Positions 1-7,966 of a stretch of 20,971 nt of DNA are shown here, in pieces. A model generated the notes under the pieces. It ran no database searches, was not told where the DNA came from, and was given only the letters and a program-made list of their open reading frames with translations. This DNA comes from Microcaldota archaeon (GTDB taxonomy: Archaea > Micrarchaeota > Micrarchaeia > Anstonellales > Anstonellaceae), in assembly GCA_026414325.1 (NCBI GenBank), contig JAOAJF010000013.1, positions 1 to 20,971 on the forward strand. Direction: 5' to 3'. The first letter of the stretch is position 1. Every line of letters starts with the position of its first letter. Both the position numbers and the translations under genes were made by a program.

Positions 1-864
1 TCACCTGGTGGTGGTGGTAATCCAGACAACGATGTTACAGGAATTCCATCAATCTCTTCTTCTGACTGGTTACACGGTGTAGCAATTGCATTCCAGGAAG
101 ATGCTGGAAAATATGACACCATTTCTCACTATCCAGTTACAGTTTACTTCCCACTTTACAAAGTAGGAAATTCCTACAAATTTGAGCCAACTGGTACAAC
201 TTCAGACAAAATTTACTATGCAGGAACTACCGAAAAAGGTGCAACTCTGTCAGGTGCAATCTCCAGTTGGAGTGCAATAGAACCACTTTTCTATACTGAA
301 AGAGGCTCAACCTTTGGCAGCTATGATGGAACATCCTTCTCCTTTGCTGTAGCTAAGAAAATTGGTGAGCCAACCTTTACCTTCTCATATGCAGATGCAG
401 CTTTGGCTGAAGCCGGAGAGGTATGGGAAGCAAAAGAAGGAGACACCAAGACACTAGACAATGGAGTGAAACTTAAAGTCAAGGAAATTCAGACCAGCGT
501 TGGAACCTGTAAAGTAGCTGGTGGAGCTACTCCAACCTGTACAGTAGACATGTCTGGAGTATCTGCAAAGATTATGCCAGACAATGCTGCAACTGTGCAG
601 GCAGTAGTACCTTACGACGTCAAGGGCACAAACCTTGTTATCTCTGACAGAGATGCAGGTGCCTTTGGTGGAGTACAGATACTAGTGGGTGGTCCACTTG
701 TGAACTCTGCTACTGCTGCAGTGTTGGCAAACAGCCCAGTGGACTTTGATGTAACAAACGTTTATGTCAAAGCCATTGGCAACAAGATCGTTGTTGCTGG
801 TAAGACTGCTGCCGACACCATGCAAGCAGCTAACGAGTTCATAAGCAAGCTAACTGTTAACTAA
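1..864 (+). CDS. S-layer protein, C-terminal part (5' end outside window)
   Basis: The frame is open from base 1 to the TAA at 862-864, giving the last 287 residues of a longer surface-layer protein. The C-terminal third has the pattern of archaeal S-layer proteins of the Methanococcus type: an EGDTKTLDNGVKLKVKEI stretch, then ILVGGPLVNSAT and IVVAGKTAADTMQAANEF just before the end. These proteins form the paracrystalline coat outside the cytoplasmic membrane. The fragment starts in a Gly/Pro-rich linker followed by a beta-rich Ser/Thr/Gly domain. Base composition is clearly richer in G and C than the genes after it, as expected for a very highly expressed gene. An internal ATG at 403 opens the longest Met-started frame but is not the real start. 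A hairpin over the stop codon and a T-rich tract follow. Family assignment is by motif memory. Confidence 0.85.
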   Translation, partial: SPGGGGNPDNDVTGIPSISSSDWLHGVAIAFQEDAGKYDTISHYPVTVYFPLYKVGNSYKFEPTGTTSDKIYYAGTTEKGATLSGAISSWSAIEPLFYTERGSTFGSYDGTSFSFAVAKKIGEPTFTFSYADAALAEAGEVWEAKEGDTKTLDNGVKLKVKEIQTSVGTCKVAGGATPTCTVDMSGVSAKIMPDNAATVQAVVPYDVKGTNLVISDRDAGAFGGVQILVGGPLVNSATAAVLANSPVDFDVTNVYVKAIGNKIVVAGKTAADTMQAANEFISKLTVN

Positions 865-876
865 ATAAGTTAACAG
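854..876 (+). terminator. Stem-loop over the S-layer stop codon
   Basis: CTGTTAAC (854-861) and GTTAACAG (869-876) form a perfect 8-bp stem with a 7-nt loop that contains the TAA stop. The T-rich tract begins 20 nt later. It may be part of the terminator or protect the 3' end of an abundant mRNA. The role is inferred. Confidence 0.5.
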
Positions 877-895
877 CCAAAGCAGCTACCCAAAA

Positions 896-927
896 TTTTT
901 TTCTTTTTTTTCTTTTTTCTTTTTTTT
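896..927 (+). terminator. T-rich archaeal terminator
   Basis: This 32-nt stretch is pure pyrimidine, almost all T broken by four single Cs. Archaeal RNA polymerase terminates at T-rich tracts on the non-template strand, and this is the strongest such tract in the window. It sits 32 nt after the S-layer stop codon, which suits a very highly transcribed gene. Confidence 0.75.
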
Positions 928-967
928 AAAATTCGAGTTTTTTAAAATTTGAAAATTTAGGCAAATC

Positions 968-977
968 TATTTAAATA
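968..977 (+). promoter_or_regulatory. TATA box of the 686-aa membrane protein gene
   Basis: The TATTTAAATA element is centred about 25 nt before the ATG at 998. That spacing puts transcription start at or next to the start codon, so the mRNA would be leaderless. No ribosome binding site is visible. Confidence 0.55.
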
Positions 978-997
978 TTTCTTTTTATATTTTTTCT

Positions 998-3058
998 ATG
1001 AAAAAATTTTATTTATTTTCAATTGTTTTGCTAAGCCTGGCCTTTGCTTTTAACATCTCAGATTTTTTGTATTCTAATGAAAACCTCAGCAGCATTAAAG
1101 AGCAAAAAATCCAATTAGGCTCTCTTTCTTATTCTCTTTATTACTCTAACAATATTCCAATCCTTCTGGTAGATCAGGCCGGAAATATAATTAATGATTC
1201 AAATTCTATAAAACAAATTTTAGAATCGTTTTATTCAAAAGATGTTTTATTGGCTGAAGAAGATAAAAACGCCTTTTTAGAAAAGATTAAAGCATTTAAC
1301 AAAAGCAGAGATTTGCCCCTCTCTCAAGTCTCTCCAATAAACTCTCAATATGGTACAGAAAAATGGTGCAAACAATCAGTGGGGATAGAATCAAACCCCT
1401 GCAATAGCCAGCAAAGCTGCTTTTTAACTGCAAATGTTGTTTGTGCTCTATTTGCAACTTCTGGTGGCGCTGGAGATTGTGATCCTTATTTATTAGGCCC
1501 AGCAGTATATGACTACTCTACTTCTCTTTTAGCATTGGATGAGGCTATAGGTTCTCTACTTTCTTCTCCAAATAATTTAAGCATAAAAAATGCAGCCGAA
1601 ACTTATTCCTCTATTTTAAAAAATATTGAACAGGCTAAATCTGCAGCAAAAGCAATTCAAAATTCTAATCTAATGGCTAATAAAGAAAATCCAAATTCAA
1701 TAGGAGTGTGTTTTAGTCCAAAATTTGATTTTGAGGCTCTTTCTTCTGCAAAGGCCATAATAGAAAAATATAACTCGAATTTAGGCCCATTAAAAGAATT
1801 TGAAGCAACAGTAAATATTCTCCTTAGCAACAGTGCCGAGAGAATAGCTTACTTTAAAGCCAAACAAAAGATTTTGAGCCTCAAGCCACGATGGGAAGAA
1901 CTAAAAACAAAATATTTGGATTTATACCAAAAATCACAAAATTATAGCCAATATCTTGCAGATAGCTCATTTGTTGATGTTTATAAAAGGTTTAGCTCTT
2001 CTTGGTCTACAATAGAAAATAAAATCTCCACTATGGATGAAAAGTTTTTAGAGCAGGAGTTAGATCAAATCTCTACTCTTGCGCCAAAACTGCAAAAAGA
2101 GCTAAATTCTTCTCTGGAGCAGTATTTAGCTCATTTAAAAGAAAAACAAAATGCTGCCAACGCTCTTAATTATTTAAAATACTCGCTTTCTTCTTCAAAA
2201 GAAGACCAAATAAAATACTTAAATTTCTCTCAACAAAAACAAGCTTTGGACACTCTCTATTTTCCTCCTCAGTCAGCAGCAAAATATAAAGAAGGAGCTG
2301 AAAAATACAAGGCTTTAGCACTAAAAATAAAAGAGGCCTCAAAAGAATCCGAGCCAACACTTTTGGATGTAGCAACAGAAAAATTTGGCCAGGGCTCAAC
2401 TGCAGCATTTTTTGCTTTAGCTGATTCTTTGGCAATATTTGATCCTTCAGCTAAAAAATCCTTTGCTCCGTTTATTCCACCAATTACTTTATTGCTAATT
2501 GACCTTGCAATAATCTCAACCTTTTCTATAGTATTTTTTGGAATTGTAATAAAATACAAGCACTTATTTAAAAAGAAAAATATTGCAACTTTGTGGCTTG
2601 TTTCATTTTTAGTATTTTTATTTTTTGTAATTGTTAGCTCAGTTGCATTTTACTTTTCATTAGATTCTGCCCAAAAGAGCGCAAGGCTTTCAGATTTTAT
2701 TCACACAGTGTTAGCACACCAAAAACTATACGTTGTTTTAGACAGTAGTAATTTAGCTGATAGTTATGCTCCAGCTAAAGCTTGTGCAGCCAAAGTTGCA
2801 GGAGTATTTAAAAATAATTTCAAAAAAGATGTTTTCTTAGTAGAATTAGGTAAAGACAGCTGCCTTGTCGATGGTAAAAATACTGATAAATTAGAATGTT
2901 CTGCTTTTCTTATAGGTAATCCTATTTTCGAGCTAAAGCCAGCTGCAAGCGAGAGTTTAACTTTCAATATAATCTATGAAAAGAAGGCCCTTTATCAAAA
3001 TAATAAAAATGGGTTTGAAAGCTGTGCTATAGCTGATGCACTAAACTCTTATAATTAA
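998..3058 (+). CDS. Unrecognised exported membrane protein, 686 aa
   Basis: I do not recognise the family. Residues 1-18 form a signal peptide or N-terminal anchor. Residues 124-161 hold a cysteine cluster (C124, C135, C141, C149, C161) probably forming disulfides outside the cell. Residues about 165-480 are charged and helical with coiled-coil character. Two membrane helices follow (about 494-518 and 526-551), separated by a short Lys-rich loop (KYKHLFKKKN) that should be cytoplasmic. The last 130 residues form a second extracytoplasmic domain with several cysteines. The layout is thus two external domains held by a helical hairpin. The gene lies next to a secreted Lon-type protease, so a cell-envelope role is plausible. 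It ends 11 nt from the convergent GTPase gene. Confidence 0.8.
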   Translation: MKKFYLFSIVLLSLAFAFNISDFLYSNENLSSIKEQKIQLGSLSYSLYYSNNIPILLVDQAGNIINDSNSIKQILESFYSKDVLLAEEDKNAFLEKIKAFNKSRDLPLSQVSPINSQYGTEKWCKQSVGIESNPCNSQQSCFLTANVVCALFATSGGAGDCDPYLLGPAVYDYSTSLLALDEAIGSLLSSPNNLSIKNAAETYSSILKNIEQAKSAAKAIQNSNLMANKENPNSIGVCFSPKFDFEALSSAKAIIEKYNSNLGPLKEFEATVNILLSNSAERIAYFKAKQKILSLKPRWEELKTKYLDLYQKSQNYSQYLADSSFVDVYKRFSSSWSTIENKISTMDEKFLEQELDQISTLAPKLQKELNSSLEQYLAHLKEKQNAANALNYLKYSLSSSKEDQIKYLNFSQQKQALDTLYFPPQSAAKYKEGAEKYKALALKIKEASKESEPTLLDVATEKFGQGSTAAFFALADSLAIFDPSAKKSFAPFIPPITLLLIDLAIISTFSIVFFGIVIKYKHLFKKKNIATLWLVSFLVFLFFVIVSSVAFYFSLDSAQKSARLSDFIHTVLAHQKLYVVLDSSNLADSYAPAKACAAKVAGVFKNNFKKDVFLVELGKDSCLVDGKNTDKLECSAFLIGNPIFELKPAASESLTFNIIYEKKALYQNNKNGFESCAIADALNSYN

Positions 3059-3069
3059 AAAATTGAAAA

Positions 3070-3690
3070 TTAGAGAAATTGAACTGCCAACTCATCATAA
3101 AGCATTTCAATATTCTGTCCAGTTGCAGCTGAGACTTCAACAATTGGATAGTTTGGAAAAGTATCTCGTATTTTTTGTGGATTAGCATCAGGCAAATCAA
3201 TTTTATTTGCAACTATAATAAATGGAATATTTTTTGCTTCCAAATTTCCTATTAAAGTTACATTTATCTGATTATATGGTTCTTCTGTTGCATCCATAAT
3301 AATTAATGCAGCATCTATTTCATCGAGGGTTTTTATTGCTTCAATAATTCCTCTTGTTGCTTCCTTTGCTCTTTGTTGAGCCTCTTTTTTTGATAAACCA
3401 TATTCCATAAAATCTCTATAATCTACTTTTACTGCTATGCCGGGCATATCTAAAATATTCATAACTAAACTATAAGGACCTGATTTTAGTTCAACATTAT
3501 TTTTAATTTGTACAGTTCTTGTTTCATGAGGTATTGGCGAGACGTTCCCAACAATTTGTCCAGTTAGGTCCATACTTATTCGATTTGCTAAAGTAGTCTT
3601 TCCAACGTTTGTAGCTCCAAAAAATCCAATCCTTACCTTGTTCTTCTTAAAAAAAAGTCTTCTTAAAAAATTAATAATGCTCTTTAGCAT
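3070..3690 (-). CDS. Era-like small GTPase
   Basis: A 206-aa P-loop GTPase of the TrmE-Era-EngA-like class. Visible motifs are G1 GATNVGKTT (25-33, K31), G2 around PHETRT (54-59), G3 DMPG (81-84), G4 NKID (162-165) and G5 SAA (187-189). An amphipathic, basic N-terminus (MLKSIINFLRRLFFKKNK) may touch membrane or RNA. It has no KH domain, so it is not a full Era. Comparable stand-alone GTPases are common in archaea, mostly without known function. It is transcribed divergently from the S16 protease gene. A TATA box centred about 26 nt before the ATG suggests a leaderless mRNA. Confidence 0.88.
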   Translation of the reverse strand: MLKSIINFLRRLFFKKNKVRIGFFGATNVGKTTLANRISMDLTGQIVGNVSPIPHETRTVQIKNNVELKSGPYSLVMNILDMPGIAVKVDYRDFMEYGLSKKEAQQRAKEATRGIIEAIKTLDEIDAALIIMDATEEPYNQINVTLIGNLEAKNIPFIIVANKIDLPDANPQKIRDTFPNYPIVEVSAATGQNIEMLYDELAVQFL

Positions 3691-3710
3691 AATTATATTT
3701 AATTTAATAA

Positions 3711-3720
3711 TTTTATAAAT
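3711..3720 (-). promoter_or_regulatory. TATA box of the Era-like GTPase gene
   Basis: On the minus strand the element reads ATTTATAAAA and is centred about 26 nt before the start codon, the position expected for leaderless transcription. Confidence 0.6.
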
Positions 3721-3736
3721 TTAATCTATCAAATAG

Positions 3737-3748
3737 ATTTTTAAAAAA
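3737..3748 (+). promoter_or_regulatory. TATA-like box of the S16 protease gene
   Basis: A TTTTTAAAAA element is centred about 25 nt before the ATG at 3768. It sits back to back with the GTPase promoter in a 77-nt divergent spacer. Confidence 0.5.
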
Positions 3749-3767
3749 TACCATCTTTAATTTCTTT

Positions 3768-5513
3768 ATGCTCAAAATTTCAAAAGTTTTATTTGTTTTA
3801 CTTTTATTTTATTCTCTAGCTCTTGCTTCTTGCCCGAAAAACGAAGTAGAATTTTTTGTTCCAGCTGTATTAAAGCCAACTGCTAGCCAGATTGTAAAAA
3901 TAAAGCTTTGGCTCCAGCCAGGAAATGGAAATATCTATGTTTCTACCTCTCCTTTGGTTGGGCTTCTCACTCAACAGTCCACTGTAAGGGCAGTAGAATA
4001 TGCTTTTTCAAATTCTTCAATCAAACTAAAAGATTGTGATGTTTTTTTATATTTTTATCCAATAGAAAACTCTAATTTAGTAGATGGCCCTTCTGCAAGT
4101 TTAGCAATAGCTCTAGCAACAGCAGCAGCTTTAAATAATGTTTCCTACCCTTCTTGGGCAATAGTTACTGGAGAAATCTTTTCCAATGGTTTGGTGGGGC
4201 CAGTGGGAGGGGTAATAGACAAAATAAAAGCAGCAAATTCAAACAAAAACATCACTACTATAATCACTCCTCCACTTTATTTTTATGAGCGCCTAATTCT
4301 TTCTTCAATTGAAAAAAATATCTCTGTTTTAGAAGTAAAAAATTTTGAGCAGGCTTATTCTTATCTTTTTTTAAATAAGTCTTATTCTCCAACTCCTTCA
4401 TCTTTAGAAGTAAATATACCTACTGGCCTCCCATATAGAAAGCCAATAGAATCAGAGTTATACTTTCAGCCAATTGCTACAAAAATAAATCAACGCTTAG
4501 AGCAAACAATTTCTAACTATTCTTCTTTTAAAAATCAAGAATTAGAAAGTTATATAGACTATTTTAAAAAAAGAACAAAGCTAAATAATTTCTTAATAGA
4601 AAAAGGCTACTTTTATAGCGCTGCCAATAATGCATTTTTAGATTTGATGGATGCAAAACTTCTTAAGCAGGCATCATTACTTAATCCAAATTTAGAAGAA
4701 GAATTTAAAGAGGTTGAAAGCTGTTTAAACAGCTATAGTCAATTTGATAGTGTTTTATTAACAAAAGAAAATTTTGAATTTATGGCTGGCTCTCAGGCAC
4801 GCTATATTTGGGCAAAAACAAAATTTGAAAAACTCAAAAATAGTACCTCTTTAATTAATTCTTTAGAAGATAAATACTTATTTTTGCGAGAGATTTATAG
4901 TGCTCAAAGTTGGTGTTTAGCAGCAGTGGAACTTGCTAAAATTTCCTCTCAAATAGAGCAAAAAACACCACTCAATCTCACCCTTTTAGAAAAAGAAATT
5001 GATGCTAATAGTAAAATTATCTCCTCCTTTTTAGACAACAATTCTGCTGATGGTTTTGATGATGCAGCCCTTCATTTAGACTATGCCAAAAGAGCAAAAG
5101 AAGAAAAAAAATATGCAGCCTCTTTTTTTGATCTCGCCTATAGCTCTTCAGTTATTAGCTTTGAAAAAACAAAAACAGAAAAAGAGCAGGTTATAAAACA
5201 AATTGAAAAATTAGCACAAAAGAATTATTCTGGTTTTTGGGCAAATTTATATCAGAGCCAAGGGCAGTATCTTTATTTTGTTGCAAAAAATCCTGAAGAT
5301 TATCCAGCTAGCTATTCTGCATTTTTGTTAGCAGAAGCTCAGGAAACCTTTCTAACGAATTTGGATGAATTTGTTATTTCCAATCAGTCTTCAAGATTTT
5401 TGTTAAATCCAACTCCTTCTCCAACCCAGCTTTCTATTCTGGAAGACCTTTTAATTAGCTTTATACTTTTAGTAGCTGTTTTTATAGCCTTGTACTTAGC
5501 AATAAAAAAATAG
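3768..5513 (+). CDS. Membrane-anchored Lon-type (S16) serine protease without ATPase domain
   Basis: Residues 1-20 form a signal peptide ending near ALAS-C. Residues about 25-205 are a Lon proteolytic domain with the dyad intact: Ser109 in DGPSAS and Lys152 in GPVGGVIDKIKAA. Their 43-residue spacing equals that of E. coli Lon (S679/K722). Residues 220-550 are helical and of unknown function. A single C-terminal membrane helix lies at about 559-578 and ends in KK. There is no AAA+ module, so this is not LonB. The layout suggests a protease working outside the cytoplasmic membrane and tethered by its tail, acting without ATP on loosely folded substrates. Archaeal relatives annotated as S16-domain proteins exist, but I know of no defined substrate. 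Confidence 0.85.
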   Translation: MLKISKVLFVLLLFYSLALASCPKNEVEFFVPAVLKPTASQIVKIKLWLQPGNGNIYVSTSPLVGLLTQQSTVRAVEYAFSNSSIKLKDCDVFLYFYPIENSNLVDGPSASLAIALATAAALNNVSYPSWAIVTGEIFSNGLVGPVGGVIDKIKAANSNKNITTIITPPLYFYERLILSSIEKNISVLEVKNFEQAYSYLFLNKSYSPTPSSLEVNIPTGLPYRKPIESELYFQPIATKINQRLEQTISNYSSFKNQELESYIDYFKKRTKLNNFLIEKGYFYSAANNAFLDLMDAKLLKQASLLNPNLEEEFKEVESCLNSYSQFDSVLLTKENFEFMAGSQARYIWAKTKFEKLKNSTSLINSLEDKYLFLREIYSAQSWCLAAVELAKISSQIEQKTPLNLTLLEKEIDANSKIISSFLDNNSADGFDDAALHLDYAKRAKEEKKYAASFFDLAYSSSVISFEKTKTEKEQVIKQIEKLAQKNYSGFWANLYQSQGQYLYFVAKNPEDYPASYSAFLLAEAQETFLTNLDEFVISNQSSRFLLNPTPSPTQLSILEDLLISFILLVAVFIALYLAIKK

Positions 5514-5558
5514 AGAGACAATTAGCTTTTTATATTTTTCTTTTATTAAATTATTTTT

Positions 5559-5572
5559 ACTAATCGATTAGT
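5559..5572. promoter_or_regulatory. 14-bp perfect palindrome next to a TATA box (operator candidate)
   Basis: ACTAATCGATTAGT is a perfect palindrome directly abutting the TATA element at 5573. It covers the BRE/upstream region where archaeal regulators can block or recruit TFB. No other TATA box in the window was seen to carry such a palindrome. Operator function is inferred. Confidence 0.5.
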
Positions 5573-5581
5573 CTATAAAAG
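5573..5581 (+). promoter_or_regulatory. TATA box of the 255-aa protein/carbonic-anhydrase-like unit
   Basis: CTATAAAAG is a near-consensus archaeal TATA box. It would start transcription near 5603, leaving a short leader that carries the ribosome site GGTGGT at 5604-5609, 4 nt before the ATG at 5614. Confidence 0.65.
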
Positions 5582-5613
5582 GTTAATTAAAAGTAGGTCG
5601 ATTGGTGGTTTAA

Positions 5614-6381
5614 ATGAAAATTTTTAGAGACGGTATAAGTGTAGGGAAAGAAATAACAAGAAAATATATGCCTAACTCAAACCAAGAAGAAGTAATCTCT
5701 AAGCTAAAAACAGTTTTTGAAGATAAATTTATTTTAAGTAGAGCAATTCAGGGCTATATTTATAACAAAAATCTTTTTTATAAAAAGTATTTAGAAGCTG
5801 TAGAATGCTCTAAAAATGATCTTAAAATTCCTCCTCAGGTTAGTTCTTTGTGGTTTAATATATTTTTAGAAAATTACGAGCAATCTTTTTGGACGAGCTG
5901 TACTACTGGACAGAGAGCAGAATTGTTTGTTGCTTGTTCTTCTACAGAACTGAACCCTTCTATAATTTTTGGAAATGGTGTAGAAGTACGAGAAGGAGTT
6001 TTATATGGAAATTTTGGTGTTTGTTCTGATATAAAAAATTTCGAAGATATTAAAAACACTAATGACTTTGTTCCTTTTTCTTATATGATAACTCATAATA
6101 ATTTGCCAAAAGCCATTATCTTTTTATCTTCTGTAGAATCATTAGATAAAACAAAAAATTGTGATATTTGTTCCTTTGAGCAAAAGATTAGAGATGCAAA
6201 TATCGTATGTAGCGATCCAGTTGGTTTAGTAAATTTAAGAAGATTAAAATATGTTCAGGATGTAAAAGATGCTAAACATTATTCGGATAATTATGGGTAC
6301 AAGCATGTGATTTTAAAAGAAGGGAAAGAATTTTTTCATAAAATTCCAATTATCGCAGCTGTTTTTAATAAGAGACAGTAA
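5614..6381 (+). CDS. Unrecognised soluble protein, 255 aa
   Basis: I do not recognise this family. It has no signal peptide or membrane helix. The sequence looks globular and alpha/beta and is rich in cysteine, including SFWTSCTTGQ, VACSST, FGVCSD, NCDICSF and NIVCSDP. The CDIC pair and the other cysteines could bind metal, but no known metal-site pattern is clear. The start is supported by a GGTGGT ribosome site and a TATA box preceded by a 14-bp palindrome. It ends 13 nt before the carbonic-anhydrase-like gene, so the two are very probably co-transcribed and may work together. Confidence 0.8.
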   Translation: MKIFRDGISVGKEITRKYMPNSNQEEVISKLKTVFEDKFILSRAIQGYIYNKNLFYKKYLEAVECSKNDLKIPPQVSSLWFNIFLENYEQSFWTSCTTGQRAELFVACSSTELNPSIIFGNGVEVREGVLYGNFGVCSDIKNFEDIKNTNDFVPFSYMITHNNLPKAIIFLSSVESLDKTKNCDICSFEQKIRDANIVCSDPVGLVNLRRLKYVQDVKDAKHYSDNYGYKHVILKEGKEFFHKIPIIAAVFNKRQ

Positions 6382-6394
6382 TTCTTTATATGTA

Positions 6395-7306
6395 GTGGAA
6401 GAGGACTGCAAAATTTCTTATAAACTAAAAGATATTCTTCCAAAAAACGAGCAATTCTTTCTTAGATTAATCAAGCACTTGGAAAGTTTAGAAAAAGAAA
6501 ACATTTATAGTAGCATTATTTCTTTTAGCAAACTAAGACAAATTGGTTGTGTGGATGCTCGAATAAGAAATATTTTAATTCCAAATAATTATATAAAAGA
6601 AATTGGCTCGACTTTAAACAGCTATCAAATAAAAAATTTGTTAAATTCAGATTTAGATGCAATAATTAGCTCTTCGCACACAAACTGCGGTTATATCTCA
6701 ACTTTATACTCTATTCATATAGCAAATAATGAATTAAGAGAAGTCTTTGGAGACAAAAAACCGATCTTAAGAAAAATTTTGGAAGCTTCTTATTCAAAGC
6801 TTTTGAATGGGAAAATAGGTGTGTTTTTTGGTCATGCTGAAGTAAAAGCAGCTATTAATGAAGCAGAGCTAAGCGGGTTATTTATTTCTGAAAAAACAAA
6901 AAGATTTTTGTTAGACTTTATTTCCTATCCTAGCCATGACACAAGAAAAACTCTAAGGCATGCTCTATTTAGGCAAAAAGTCTATATAGATGATGAAGGG
7001 TATTTGGTTTTAAAAGCAGCCAAAAATCTAGAAGAAAAAATAAATCAACTTCCCTATAAGCTCAGCCAACAAAAAATAGACTTTTTATTAAATGAGGAAT
7101 CAGCTAGAGAAAATATTAAGAGCATAATAGAGAATCTTTCCAAGAGCAATGATGCAAATTCCATTACTGCCTTAGCTTCTTATGTTTTTGAAATAGGTTC
7201 AGCAAATAAGCTTTCAATTAGTCTTTCTCCACCTGAAAAAGAAGAAGACTTTTATTTCATTTCAAGAAAATTATTTTTTGATCCTAAAAAAGAGATAGCC
7301 CTTTAA
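6395..7306 (+). CDS. Divergent beta-carbonic-anhydrase-like protein, 303 aa
   Basis: Residues 45-105 carry the two zinc-ligand motifs of beta-carbonic anhydrases: C52-V-D54-A-R56 (CxDxR) and H95-T-N-C98-G. Between them, IKEIGST (71 is Gly) fits the canonical VIRNAG position. The CxDxR-to-HxxC distance is 43 residues, against 54 in the canonical enzyme encoded just downstream. The remaining 200 residues are helical and not part of a normal carbonic anhydrase. They include SHDTRKTLRHALFRQK and a long acidic tail. The Zn-binding Cys/Asp/Arg/His/Cys set is complete, so zinc binding is likely, but CO2 hydration is unproven. The start is a GTG with no clear ribosome site, 13 nt after the previous stop, which suggests coupling to that gene. 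Confidence 0.72.
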   Translation: MEEDCKISYKLKDILPKNEQFFLRLIKHLESLEKENIYSSIISFSKLRQIGCVDARIRNILIPNNYIKEIGSTLNSYQIKNLLNSDLDAIISSSHTNCGYISTLYSIHIANNELREVFGDKKPILRKILEASYSKLLNGKIGVFFGHAEVKAAINEAELSGLFISEKTKRFLLDFISYPSHDTRKTLRHALFRQKVYIDDEGYLVLKAAKNLEEKINQLPYKLSQQKIDFLLNEESARENIKSIIENLSKSNDANSITALASYVFEIGSANKLSISLSPPEKEEDFYFISRKLFFDPKKEIAL

Positions 7307-7344
7307 ATATTTTTGTTTAAGATTTAATTAGAATGAATTAGAAT

Positions 7345-7350
7345 GGTGAG
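7345..7350 (+). promoter_or_regulatory. Ribosome binding site that fixes the carbonic anhydrase start
   Basis: GGTGAG lies 4 nt before the ATG at 7355. It overlaps the upstream in-frame ATG at 7343, which therefore cannot be the start served by this site. Confidence 0.7.
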
Positions 7351-7354
7351 TTTG

Positions 7355-7933
7355 ATGGAAAAGACTATATCTAGCCAAGAAGCATTGGAATTATTAAAAG
7401 AGGGAAATAAAAGATATGTGCAAGGAACTATGTTGCAGAAAGACTTTAATAGTAAAAGAAAAGAGCTTTTAGGTTTTCAAAAGCCATTTGCAATTATCCT
7501 ATCTTGTTCAGATTCAAGGGTTGTTCCAGAATTTATTTTTGACACAAATATAGGAGAGCTTTTTGTAATTAGAAATGCAGGAAATTTAGCAGTAGATAAA
7601 ACTATTTTGGGCTCTTTAGAATATGGGGCAGCGCATTTACATTCAGCTTTGATTGTTATTTTAGCTCACCAATCTTGTGGTGCTGTTTGTGCTAGCTGTG
7701 ACTGTAGAGGCAAAAGCCAAGAGGGAAATATCAAATATATAGTTAAAGCAATTGCACCTGCTGCAAAAAAATCAAATTATGAAAAGGAAAAGGCAATAAT
7801 AGAAAGTGCAAAGAATACTGCTGCTATAATTTTAAAAAAGAGCAAAATTATTTCTGATCTTTATAATAAGGGTAAGCTAAACATAGTGGTTGGCTATTAT
7901 TCCTTTGAAGATGGTTCAGTGAAGTTTTTTTAA
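7355..7933 (+). CDS. Beta-class carbonic anhydrase
   Basis: The enzyme interconverts CO2 and bicarbonate in the cytoplasm with one zinc. Visible signatures are C51-S-D53-S-R55 and H105-Q-S-C108-G-A, numbered from the ATG at 7355, plus VIRNAGNLA and the C-terminal IVVGYYSFEDGSVKFF typical of the family. At 192 aa it is a full-length small beta-carbonic anhydrase. Extra cysteines after the second motif (CGAVCASCDCRG) are unusual and could form a second metal or redox site. It lies 48 nt after the divergent carbonic-anhydrase-like gene with its own strong ribosome site, so it is likely in the same unit or expressed in parallel. Confidence 0.93.
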   Translation: MEKTISSQEALELLKEGNKRYVQGTMLQKDFNSKRKELLGFQKPFAIILSCSDSRVVPEFIFDTNIGELFVIRNAGNLAVDKTILGSLEYGAAHLHSALIVILAHQSCGAVCASCDCRGKSQEGNIKYIVKAIAPAAKKSNYEKEKAIIESAKNTAAIILKKSKIISDLYNKGKLNIVVGYYSFEDGSVKFF

Positions 7934-7966
7934 CCTCCTTTTCTTTATTAGTTTTAGGTTTTTTTT

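Noticed and set aside
2166..2967. Minus-strand open frames inside the 686-aa gene
   Set aside because: Low-complexity shadows of the real frame, with no ribosome site, no TATA box and no protein-like pattern.
3070..3690. Full ribosome-assembly GTPase Era
   Set aside because: The chain ends right after the G domain and has no KH domain, so only an Era-like GTPase can be claimed.
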